DNA of 50,424 nucleotides from JBFLYN01 sp040756655 (GTDB taxonomy: Bacteria; Bacillota; Sulfobacillia; UBA8153), in contig JBFLYN010000024.1 in assembly GCA_040756655.1 (NCBI GenBank), forward strand, positions 1-50,424. Reading direction: 5' to 3'. Positions within the stretch are counted from its first letter, which is position 1. The number at the start of each line of letters is the position of its first letter. Both the position numbers and the translations under genes were made by a program. The notes below the pieces were generated by a model. It had not been told where the DNA came from and searched no databases. It was given only the letters and a program-made list of their open reading frames with translations. Shown piece after piece: positions 15,878 through 22,989 of this stretch.

Positions 15878-17751
15878 ACGGAGGATGTACAGGCAAGATC
15901 CTGAAGGTGAACTTGACAGAGGGCACTACCAGCGTGGAGAGCCCCGGCGAGCAGTTTTACCGGCTCTATTACGGCGGGCGATCCCTCATCGCCTACTACC
16001 TCCTCCGGGAGATGAAGGCGGGAGCCGATCCCCTGGGACCCCAAAACGTCCTGGTGTTTGCTGCTGGGCCCATCACCGGCGGCCCGTTTGCCGGCAGCGG
16101 GCGCAGCAGCGTGGGAGCCCGGTCGCCGCTGACCGGGGCCTACGGAGACGGTGAAGCCGGCGGTTACTGGGGCGTAGAGCTCAAGCGCGCCGGGTTTGAC
16201 GCCGTGGTTTTCTCCGGCCGGGCGGAAAAACCCGTGTATCTCTGGGTCCATGACGGAGCTACCGAAATCCGCGATGCCTCTGAGCTCTGGGGGCTCAAGA
16301 CCGCCGAGGTGGAAGAGGCCATCAAAGCCCAGGTGGGTGAGAAACAGGCCCGGGTGGCCCAATGCGGTCCGGGCGGCGAGCGACTGGTGCGCTATGCCTG
16401 CGTGGCCCACGATCTTACGCACTTCGCCGGGCGCGGTGGGATGGGAGCGGTCATGGGCTCCAAGAACCTGCGGGCGGTGGCCGTCCGGGGGAGCCAGCCC
16501 GTGCCGATGGCGGACCCGGATGCCGTGCGGGAGCTGGGGCGCTGGTTTGTCCAGCGTGTCCAGGAGCTTTCCGGCGGTATGCAGGATACCGGCACCCCCG
16601 GAGTACTTCTGGGACTCAACGTGGCTGGAGGGCTACCCACCAGGAACTTCCGCCAGGGTCATTTCGAAGGCGCCGACAAGATCAGCGGCCCTACCTTACG
16701 CGATACCCTGCTCATAGAGCGGGAGACCTGCTACGCCTGCCCCATCCGGTGCAAGCGCGTGGTCAAGACCGGAGCTCCTTATCACGTGGACCCGGTCTAC
16801 GGCGGGCCCGAGTATGAGAGCTTGGCTTCATTGGGCTCGCTGTGCGGTGTGGACGACCTGGAGGCAGTGTGCAAGGCCAACGAGCTTTGCGGCGCATTTG
16901 GCCTGGACACCATCTCCGCGGGTGTAGCCATTGCCTTTGCCATGGAGTGCTATGAAGAAGGGATCCTGACGCCGGCCCACACCGGGGGGCTGGAACTCAG
17001 CTTCGGAAACGGCGAAGCCGTGGTAGAGATGGTCCGCCGCATCGCCCACCGGGAGGGGCTGGGTGATCTCCTGGCCGAGGGGGTCAAGAGGGCTTCCGAG
17101 CGGTTGGGAGCGGGCGCCCGGCGCTTGGCCATGCACATCAAGGGACAGGAAATCCCCATGCACGAGCCCCGCCTCAAGCATGGTCTAGGCCTGGGCTACG
17201 CCGTATCACCCACGGGAGCCGACCACTGTCATAACCTGCACGACACCGCCTATGCCAAGCCCGGCAAGAGCCTCCAGGATCTGGCTGCCCTGGGCATACT
17301 GGAGCCCCTTGCCGCCCAGGACCTCTCCCTGGACAAGGTCCGGCTGTACACTTACATCACCAACTGGCGAACCTTTGCCAACTGCTCGGTCCACTGCCTG
17401 TTCATCCCCTGGGACTTTGAGCAGACCGCCCAGCTGGTCCGCGGCATGACCGGGTGGAATGCGACCGTGTTCGAGCTCATGAAAGTGGGCGAGCGGGCGG
17501 TAAACCTCACCCGCTGTTTCAACTTAAGAGAGGGCTTCAACATTCACGATGATTACCTTCCCGATCGCTTCTACCAGGCCTTCGAGTCCGGCCCGTTGCA
17601 GGGCGTGGCCGTGTCCCGGGCAGCCCTAGAGCAGGCCCGGCTTGCGTTCTACCGGATGTCGGGCTGGACTGATGACGGGGTGCCCACCCGGGAGAAACTA
17701 CATGAACTGGGTCTGGGCTGGCTGGTACCATCGCTGGACTTCATCGCCTAA
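15874..17751 (+). CDS. aor: Tungsten-dependent aldehyde:ferredoxin oxidoreductase
   Basis: A 625-residue AOR-family enzyme that oxidises aldehydes to acids with ferredoxin as acceptor, using a bis-tungstopterin and one [4Fe-4S] cluster. The cluster ligands are Cys286, Cys289 and Cys293 in CYACPIRCKR, with the distant fourth Cys in ANCSVHC (Cys504 or 509). The N-terminal pterin-binding region shows GGRSLIAYYLL, AAGPITGGPFAGSGRSSVGA and the AHDLTHFAGRGGMGAVMGSK signature. Length and motif order match the family. It ends the six-gene operon and is followed by a terminator. In amino-acid fermenters AOR typically handles aldehydes from 2-oxo acid decarboxylation; the acylated or peptide origin suggested by neighbouring hydrolases is inference. 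Confidence 0.93.
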   Translation: MNGGCTGKILKVNLTEGTTSVESPGEQFYRLYYGGRSLIAYYLLREMKAGADPLGPQNVLVFAAGPITGGPFAGSGRSSVGARSPLTGAYGDGEAGGYWGVELKRAGFDAVVFSGRAEKPVYLWVHDGATEIRDASELWGLKTAEVEEAIKAQVGEKQARVAQCGPGGERLVRYACVAHDLTHFAGRGGMGAVMGSKNLRAVAVRGSQPVPMADPDAVRELGRWFVQRVQELSGGMQDTGTPGVLLGLNVAGGLPTRNFRQGHFEGADKISGPTLRDTLLIERETCYACPIRCKRVVKTGAPYHVDPVYGGPEYESLASLGSLCGVDDLEAVCKANELCGAFGLDTISAGVAIAFAMECYEEGILTPAHTGGLELSFGNGEAVVEMVRRIAHREGLGDLLAEGVKRASERLGAGARRLAMHIKGQEIPMHEPRLKHGLGLGYAVSPTGADHCHNLHDTAYAKPGKSLQDLAALGILEPLAAQDLSLDKVRLYTYITNWRTFANCSVHCLFIPWDFEQTAQLVRGMTGWNATVFELMKVGERAVNLTRCFNLREGFNIHDDYLPDRFYQAFESGPLQGVAVSRAALEQARLAFYRMSGWTDDGVPTREKLHELGLGWLVPSLDFIA

Positions 17752-17761
17752 CACCAAGCCG

Positions 17762-17789
17762 GGCCGGGCTCACATCCCGGCCTCTTTTT
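17762..17789 (+). terminator. Rho-independent terminator after aor
   Basis: GGCCGGG (17762-17768) pairs with CCCGGCC (17776-17782) around a seven-base loop and is followed by TCTTTTT. It closes the 11854-17751 operon. Confidence 0.88.
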
Positions 17790-17825
17790 GCCAGTTGGGC
17801 CGGGTGCTTTGACGGGAGGATGGCC

Positions 17826-19124
17826 ATGATCAAGGTGCCCTCCGGACCCCTGGACATCTGCCGGCGGCTGAAAGACCGGGGCTTTGCCGCGTACATCGTG
17901 GGCGGCGCTGTACGGGACTCCCTCTTGGGCCGTACACCTGTGGACTGGGATATCGTCACGGCCGCCGAGCCTGCAGAGGTGGCCGGCTTGTTCCCCGGCA
18001 GCCAGTGCCAGGAGCGGGAGTTTGGGCGCGTGCTGGTGGACGGTATCGACGTGCTCACCATGCGCAGCGAGGGAGTGTACCGGGATGGGCGACGCCCATC
18101 CTCGGTGACCTTCACTGATGACCTGCACCTGGACTTGGCCCGCCGCGATTTCACCGTAAACGCCCTGGCGTACGACCCGTTTTCCCAGGAAATCATCGAT
18201 CCCTTCGGTGGTCGGGAGGATCTCGAACTGCGGGTGGTACGCGTGGTCGGGGACGCCGAGGTACGCTTCGGCGAGGATCACCTGCGCATGTTGCGGGCAC
18301 TACGATTCTCTGCGGTGCTGGGGTTTTCCCTGAACTCGGACATGGCCCGGGCCATCCGGACGTGTGCTCCCCACCTGGGGCTGATTTCCCCCGAGCGCAT
18401 CCGGGCAGAGCTGGATGCGATCCTCTTGAGCGACGGAGTGAAGGCCGCCATGGAGAACATGGCCGCCTGGGGTCTATTGACTTCCGTGCTCCCCGAACTG
18501 GAGCCGGCCGTAGGCTACTTTCGCCGCCACCACGACGTCTTCTCCCACTGCGTGCTGGCTGCCCACTATGCCCCCCGGGACCTGGTGTTGAGGCTGGCGG
18601 CACTCTTTCACGATGCCGGCAAGCCCGAAAAGCCCGGTGATGACCACGCCGCCGCCGGCGCCGAACTGGCCCGGCAGGCCCTGGAGCGGCTGCGCTACCC
18701 GCAGTGTACGACCAGGCGCGTATTATCCCTGGTGTACCACCACATGTTCAAATACCCCGAAGGGACTCCGGCAGGGGTCATGCGAAGGTTGGTGCTCCGG
18801 CTGGGGCCCGGGGGCGTTCGAGACCTGTTGGACCTGAGGTATGCCGACCGCCAGGCGTCCGGTCGCCGGGGCCTGGGTTCCCAGGGGGAGCGGGCGCTGG
18901 ACCACCTTCGGCAGGTGGTAGCGGACGGTTCGGCGATCTCGCTGGCCCAGCTGGCCGTGGACGGCAACGACGTGGCCCGGGTGTTGGGCCTCAGCGCGGG
19001 CCCGAGCATCGGGCGGGTACTGCAGGTGCTGCACGAAAGAGTGCTGGACGAACCTACCCTCAACGACCGCTCAACGCTTTTGGCCATGATCCCGGTGCTG
19101 TTTTCCGGAGACCGCTGCCAGTAA
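17826..19124 (+). CDS. CCA-adding enzyme/poly(A) polymerase-family tRNA nucleotidyltransferase
   Basis: A 432-residue class II nucleotidyltransferase. The head domain shows AYIVGGAVRDSLLGRTPVDW followed by D, with GG and the catalytic Asp pair; RRDFTVNALAYDP and the second conserved Asp/Glu region follow, then RMLRALRFSAVLGF of the neck that recognises the CCA/ATP base. The C-terminal half contains an HD-type motif (LFHDAGKPEKPGDDH). These enzymes repair or add the tRNA 3' CCA end; in some Clostridia the work is divided between CC- and A-adding enzymes, which the sequence cannot decide here. ATG 17826 is preferred over ATG 17820 because GGGAGG ends at 17819. Confidence 0.85.
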   Translation: MIKVPSGPLDICRRLKDRGFAAYIVGGAVRDSLLGRTPVDWDIVTAAEPAEVAGLFPGSQCQEREFGRVLVDGIDVLTMRSEGVYRDGRRPSSVTFTDDLHLDLARRDFTVNALAYDPFSQEIIDPFGGREDLELRVVRVVGDAEVRFGEDHLRMLRALRFSAVLGFSLNSDMARAIRTCAPHLGLISPERIRAELDAILLSDGVKAAMENMAAWGLLTSVLPELEPAVGYFRRHHDVFSHCVLAAHYAPRDLVLRLAALFHDAGKPEKPGDDHAAAGAELARQALERLRYPQCTTRRVLSLVYHHMFKYPEGTPAGVMRRLVLRLGPGGVRDLLDLRYADRQASGRRGLGSQGERALDHLRQVVADGSAISLAQLAVDGNDVARVLGLSAGPSIGRVLQVLHERVLDEPTLNDRSTLLAMIPVLFSGDRCQ

Positions 19125-19169
19125 TCCCCGTAATACCCGGTGATAGGAGCCGGAAGGGGAGAGTTAGCC

Positions 19170-19653
19170 GTGAAAAAGCCGGTGGTAGAGGAGATGCCGG
19201 ACAGCGCTTTCTTTGAGGATCCTAAGGTAGCCGGAGTTGGTCAGAAACGAGCCTGGAGGTTAGCCAATCCAATCTGGGTTATGCTGGTCTGGGCTTGGCC
19301 ATGCTGTACGTGTTCTCCACCAACCTGGAGATCGCCACCCCGCCCCAGAAGGAGGCGGCGGCCCGCTCCCGGCTCACCATGGTCACCCGGGTTGACCGGG
19401 TCTGGAGCACGGGGTCATTGGGAGCATAACGACAAACGTCACGGGACCGAACACTTACGGCGCGGTGACTACAGAACGCTTCGTTTTTGACCGGGGCAGC
19501 TCAGCGCCGGGCATCCGCCGGTTGATCCTGGACGATGTTCGGGGCATGGACCCGACCACGCGCTGGCTGAGCTTGGGAATAGTCATCGCATGCCTTGCCG
19601 GTATCCTCTGGACCCTTGGGGTCCGGCCCACGAGGGGCGCACGGAGCGGTTGA
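19170..19653 (+). pseudogene. Small membrane protein gene, frameshifted
   Basis: Three frames in succession give a plausible single protein. It begins GTG 19170 (GGGGAG upstream) with KKPVVEEMPDSAFFEDPKVA; a shift near 19230-19260 leads to SNLGYAGLGLAMLYVFSTN, a likely membrane segment, and RLTMVTRVDRVWSTGSLG; a second shift near 19425 leads to ITTNVTGPNTYGAVTTERF and a final membrane segment WLSLGIVIACLAGILWTLG. No family recognised. Two shifts within 480 bases suggest a decayed gene, though sequence errors or two overlapping small genes remain possible. Confidence 0.4.
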
Positions 19654-19712
19654 TCCCGGCGGCGCCGTGGGAACACTCAAAGGAGATGACCTTCAGCAGG
19701 GAGGATTCGCCC

Positions 19713-21002
19713 GTGGAAGACAAGTCGCGTCCTGGTCTTTTGCCTGGCAGCGCGCTCAGGGAACTGTTCAACGAGCTCTCGCCTTTCGACCACCAGCTGG
19801 GTTTGCGCCCGGATGCCCAGCTGCGCACGGTGCTGGCGGCCAACGCTAACTTGCCCCTGGAAGTACAGGCCCGGGGTTTCCTGGCGGCCGCCGCCGAAGG
19901 CTACCAGTCGCCCTTGATCATCCAGCTTTCGTACAACGCCCTGCGGGTATTCGGCAGCGGCGGGGGGCTATCCGGAGCTCCGGACAGGCGCTCGCGGGCC
20001 CAGGTACTGGTGGATGGGGCCTTGATGGCAAAAAGCGTCCTGAACGCCCTGGTCGGCCATTACCGGTGCCGGCTGGTGGCCTTGTCCCTGGACCATTTCC
20101 GGGTGCCGCCATTCCCGGCCCACGGAAACCGGCCGGACAGGACCAGGCACGCCCTGGCCCGGGCCTTCCTGGAGGATGCCGCAGGCTACATGCAGGATGA
20201 GGCCGGCCTGGAACCTCCCTCCCGGGAGGAGATGGAGGCTTTTGCCGCGTATCTCTGCTCTGGGGATTACCTGGCGTTCCTGGAAGAGTTCGCCGGTGTT
20301 GTTTCCTCCATCCGGCCGGCCTGGGGGATGATCGATACAGAGCGGCTGCCGCCGGTACTGGACTGCGCCGTCACCAGGGAGATCACCGGCGCCGTAAGGC
20401 AGGTACTAGGCAACCAGGACATGATGGTGGAAGCCGAGTATGGGGCCACCGGCACGGCTGGCGAGCCGTTGGAGTACCGGCGATTGGCGGGACCTGACCT
20501 GGACCGGTTCGCCGCCCAGGTAGCGGCGTTTGTGGACTATACCGGCGCGGACGCCATTGCCTACCCCATTGGCATGGTGCACGCCGCCCCCACCGGCGAG
20601 CGTCACGAACCCGACCGGGAGCGCCTGGCGACCGTCCAGAAAGCCATCCTCGGGCGCACTGGCCGTTATGTGCCCTTTGCCCAGCACGGGGGCACGGGCG
20701 CGGCCGGGTTGGCCCGGGGGCTGGTAGGAAAGAACAACGTCAATACTGGCTTTCTGGTGGCCGGAGCCAACGCCGTTGCCGCTTACGCCGCCAAGAACCT
20801 GGACGGCATTCGCCGGGGGGACAAGGCGGCTGCGGGCGTTGCCCTGTACCTGACCGCCATCGAGGCTACCCGCCTGGAAACCATCCGCCGGCTGCAGGAG
20901 GCGGGGACCTGGCAAGCCGGAAAGGACCTGTTTCTGGACGAGGTGCCTCGTATCACCGGGGTGGACCGTCCCGAGCCCGTGCTGGACCCGGATAGAGAAT
21001 AA
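19713..21002 (+). CDS. Divergent class II fructose-bisphosphate aldolase-like protein
   Basis: A 429-residue protein with the motif order of class II aldolases: VALSLDHFRVP (His metal ligand region), MVEAEYGATGTAGEP (matches the family's VEAELG-x-x-GG block), TGADAIAYPIGMVHAAPTG (GxDxLAxxIGxxHG block) and FAQHGGTGAAGLARGLVGKN (LHGGSG block that binds the second metal and substrate phosphate), followed by VNTGFLVAGANAV. It is about 120 residues longer than typical Fba, with an extra helical insert after the LDH motif, so the substrate may not be fructose-1,6-bisphosphate. GTG 19713, with GGGAGG eight bases upstream, is preferred over ATG 19686. A flavin reductase follows 18 bases downstream. 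Confidence 0.72.
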   Translation: MEDKSRPGLLPGSALRELFNELSPFDHQLGLRPDAQLRTVLAANANLPLEVQARGFLAAAAEGYQSPLIIQLSYNALRVFGSGGGLSGAPDRRSRAQVLVDGALMAKSVLNALVGHYRCRLVALSLDHFRVPPFPAHGNRPDRTRHALARAFLEDAAGYMQDEAGLEPPSREEMEAFAAYLCSGDYLAFLEEFAGVVSSIRPAWGMIDTERLPPVLDCAVTREITGAVRQVLGNQDMMVEAEYGATGTAGEPLEYRRLAGPDLDRFAAQVAAFVDYTGADAIAYPIGMVHAAPTGERHEPDRERLATVQKAILGRTGRYVPFAQHGGTGAAGLARGLVGKNNVNTGFLVAGANAVAAYAAKNLDGIRRGDKAAAGVALYLTAIEATRLETIRRLQEAGTWQAGKDLFLDEVPRITGVDRPEPVLDPDRE

Positions 21003-21020
21003 GCTACTGGAGGTCGAGTT

Positions 21021-21563
21021 ATGGCCAAGAAAGTCTTCGATGCAGCCACCCTCATGTACCCGTTGCCCGTGGTGCTCCTGTCCTGCCGCAACAACTCCGG
21101 GAAGATCAACATCATCACCCTGGCCTGGGCAGGAGTCTCGGCGTCCGAGCCGCCCATGCTCACCGTTGGCATCAGGCCCTCCCGTTACTCCTACCACATG
21201 CTCTACGAGTCCCGCGACTTTGTCATCAACATTCCCACTGAAGACCAGATCGAAGCGGTTAACCTCTGCGGCACCAAGTCCGGGCGCGACATAGACAAGT
21301 TCCCTGCCTGTAATTTCACACCCGAGGCGGGACGAGCCGTGCAGTCCCCGCTCATCAAGGAGTGTTCCCTGAACCTCGAGTGCGTCCTCCGCCACGTAGT
21401 GAACGCCGGCAGCCACGATATCTTCATGGGTGAGGTCCTGGCGGTACACGTGGATGGATCCATAGCCGACGAACGTGGTCTGCCCGACCCAGAAAAGCAC
21501 CGCCCGGTGATACTGCACCGCGGTTCTTATCACGGGCTGGGCCGGAAGATCCGCCAGCGGTAG
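21021..21563 (+). CDS. Flavin reductase-family (FMN-binding split barrel) protein
   Basis: A 180-residue protein resembling flavoredoxins and flavin reductase-like proteins. It starts AATLMYPLPVVLLSCR, contains NIITLAWAGVSASEPPMLTV and SRDFVINIPTEDQ, the FMN-phosphate and isoalloxazine regions of the split-barrel fold, and ends in RGSYHGLGRKI. Such proteins bind FMN and shuttle electrons from NAD(P)H or ferredoxin. ATG 21021 is preceded by GGAGG. Its stop abuts the ATG of sfsA with no gap. The electron partner is unknown. Confidence 0.85.
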   Translation: MAKKVFDAATLMYPLPVVLLSCRNNSGKINIITLAWAGVSASEPPMLTVGIRPSRYSYHMLYESRDFVINIPTEDQIEAVNLCGTKSGRDIDKFPACNFTPEAGRAVQSPLIKECSLNLECVLRHVVNAGSHDIFMGEVLAVHVDGSIADERGLPDPEKHRPVILHRGSYHGLGRKIRQR

Positions 21564-22253
21564 ATGGACCTTGGATCCTTGGTCGAAGGTGCCTTGCTGG
21601 AGCGCCTCAACCGGTTCCTGGCACGGGTGCAGGTCCGGGAGGAAATGGTCCTGGCCCATGTGCCCAACTCCGGCCGGCTAACCGAACTCATGCTGCCGGG
21701 GACCGCCGTGCTGGTGCGCCCGGCCGCCCGGACCGGGCGCCGGACCGGGTACGACCTGGTGCTGGTGGACCACGGTGGCGGCTGGACATGTGTGGACACG
21801 CGCTTGCCCCCGGGGCTTTTAGCCGAGGCCATCGCCGCAGGCCGCACACAGGAGTTTCCTGCCAACTCCGCGGTCCGGCGGGAAGTCCGTCTAGGCAAAA
21901 GCCGCGTTGACCTGCGGGTAAGCTATGGAGAGGTCTGCTGCTATGTGGAGACCAAGTCGGTGACCCTGGTGGAAGCAGGGCAGGCGCTGTTTCCCGATGC
22001 TCCCACGGCTCGGGGCACCCGCCACCTGGCTGAACTGGAAAAGTCCGTCGAAGCGGGGCACCGTGCGGTGGTGGCCTTCGTGGTCCAGCGCCCGGATGCC
22101 GTCGTATTCTCGCCCAACGTCGCCACGGATCCGGAGTTCTCCCAAGGCCTGCTAAAGGCCAAGGAACGCGGGGTGGAGGTGGCCTGTTACCGCTGTTTTA
22201 CCGCACCGGACCAGATCCGGATCGAGGGTGCATTGCCCATTAGAATGGAGTAG
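21564..22253 (+). CDS. sfsA: DNA/RNA nuclease SfsA (sugar fermentation stimulation protein)
   Basis: A 229-residue SfsA. An OB-like N-terminal part (FLARVQVREEMVLAHVPNSG followed by RL) binds nucleic acid; the C-terminal part has the PD-(D/E)xK-like arrangement RVDLRVSY…CYVETKSVTLV (Glu and Lys of the ExK). Family members were named for maltose-metabolism effects in E. coli and have since been linked to nuclease activity. ATG 21564 begins directly after the upstream TAG, so coupled translation is probable. It ends before a hairpin at 22263. Confidence 0.93.
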   Translation: MDLGSLVEGALLERLNRFLARVQVREEMVLAHVPNSGRLTELMLPGTAVLVRPAARTGRRTGYDLVLVDHGGGWTCVDTRLPPGLLAEAIAAGRTQEFPANSAVRREVRLGKSRVDLRVSYGEVCCYVETKSVTLVEAGQALFPDAPTARGTRHLAELEKSVEAGHRAVVAFVVQRPDAVVFSPNVATDPEFSQGLLKAKERGVEVACYRCFTAPDQIRIEGALPIRME

Positions 22254-22262
22254 GTTTCGACA

Positions 22263-22299
22263 AGGACAGCCTTAGCCCAGCCTGAGGCTGTCTTGGTTT
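22263..22299 (+). terminator. Probable terminator after sfsA
   Basis: GACAGCCT (22265-22272) pairs with AGGCTGTC (22285-22292) around a 12-base loop, followed by TTGGTTTC. The stem is good but the T-tract is short. Confidence 0.6.
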
Positions 22300-22379
22300 C
22301 TTACGGAAGAGGACGAGCTGTGTCAAGTATTGTGTGCGGGCGTCCGGAGGGGGAAACGCGCCCAAGTTTGCCCAAAACG

Positions 22380-22421
22380 GTCCAGGCTAACCTGGACACA
22401 CTAGATGTAGGGGGATATAAT
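22380..22421 (+). promoter_or_regulatory. nrdR-nrdJ promoter with hairpin and NrdR-box-like sequence
   Basis: TGGACA (22393-22398), a 17-base spacer and TATAAT (22416-22421) form a strong promoter. The -35 box is part of a perfect dyad GTCCAGG (22380-22386)/CCTGGAC (22391-22397). ACACTAGATGTAGGGG (22396-22411) resembles a NrdR box at its left half only; no second box at the usual spacing was found. Confidence 0.6.
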
Positions 22422-22509
22422 AGTAGGCGAGCCAACATGTAGCAGAGAACAAATGTTCCCCATCGGGTTCGCTGCAGTTTGCACCTTTTCTACCACGGAG
22501 GCATGTTTC

Positions 22510-22971
22510 ATGAAGTGCCCCTTTTGCGGGTACCTGGACAGCCGGGTGTTGGACACCCGTCCCACTGATGACGGTGCGGTCATCAGGAGGAGGCGCGAGT
22601 GTCCGGGTTGCGACCGCCGTTTCACCACCTATGAAAGGATCGAGCAGACCCCGCTCATGGTTGTGAAGAAAGACGGCCGGCGGGAGGTGTTCGACCGGTC
22701 CAAGCTCCTGGCCGGGATGATCAAGGCCTGTGAAAAGCGGCCCATAGCCCTCACCGTCTTGGAAGATGCCGCCGCCACGGTAGAAAGGGAATTGCGGCAT
22801 ACCGGACAGGGCGAGGTCAGCAGCCAGGAAGTGGGCGAGCGCATCATGGATAAGCTACGGGCCATCGACGAAGTCGCCTACGTCCGGTTTGCCTCGGTGT
22901 ACCGGCAGTTCAAGGATGTGGGCAAGTTTCTTGAAGAGCTGGAAAGGCTTTTGGAAAACCGGGAACGTTAA
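22510..22971 (+). CDS. nrdR: Transcriptional repressor NrdR
   Basis: A 153-residue NrdR that represses ribonucleotide reductase genes in response to bound ATP/dATP. The zinc ribbon ligands are Cys3, Cys6, Cys31 and Cys34 (MKCPFCGYLDSR; RRRECPGCDRRFTTYER), and the ATP-cone domain fills residues about 46-136 (VVKKDGRREVFDRSKL onward). ATG 22510 follows GGAGG; an in-frame ATG 57 bases upstream lacks a site. It is transcribed with, and lies 18 bases before, the B12-dependent reductase gene it presumably controls. Confidence 0.96.
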   Translation: MKCPFCGYLDSRVLDTRPTDDGAVIRRRRECPGCDRRFTTYERIEQTPLMVVKKDGRREVFDRSKLLAGMIKACEKRPIALTVLEDAAATVERELRHTGQGEVSSQEVGERIMDKLRAIDEVAYVRFASVYRQFKDVGKFLEELERLLENRER

Positions 22972-22989
22972 AAACAAGGGGGTCTACCG

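Noticed and set aside
20406..21659. 417-residue minus-strand ORF opposite the aldolase-like, flavin reductase and sfsA genes
   Set aside because: It lies antisense to three clear genes, has no family motif and no ribosome binding site; long antisense frames are common in GC-rich DNA.
22254..22509. Cobalamin riboswitch upstream of nrdR-nrdJ
   Set aside because: No B12-box-like conserved core was seen; the region is explained by a terminator, promoter and dyad.
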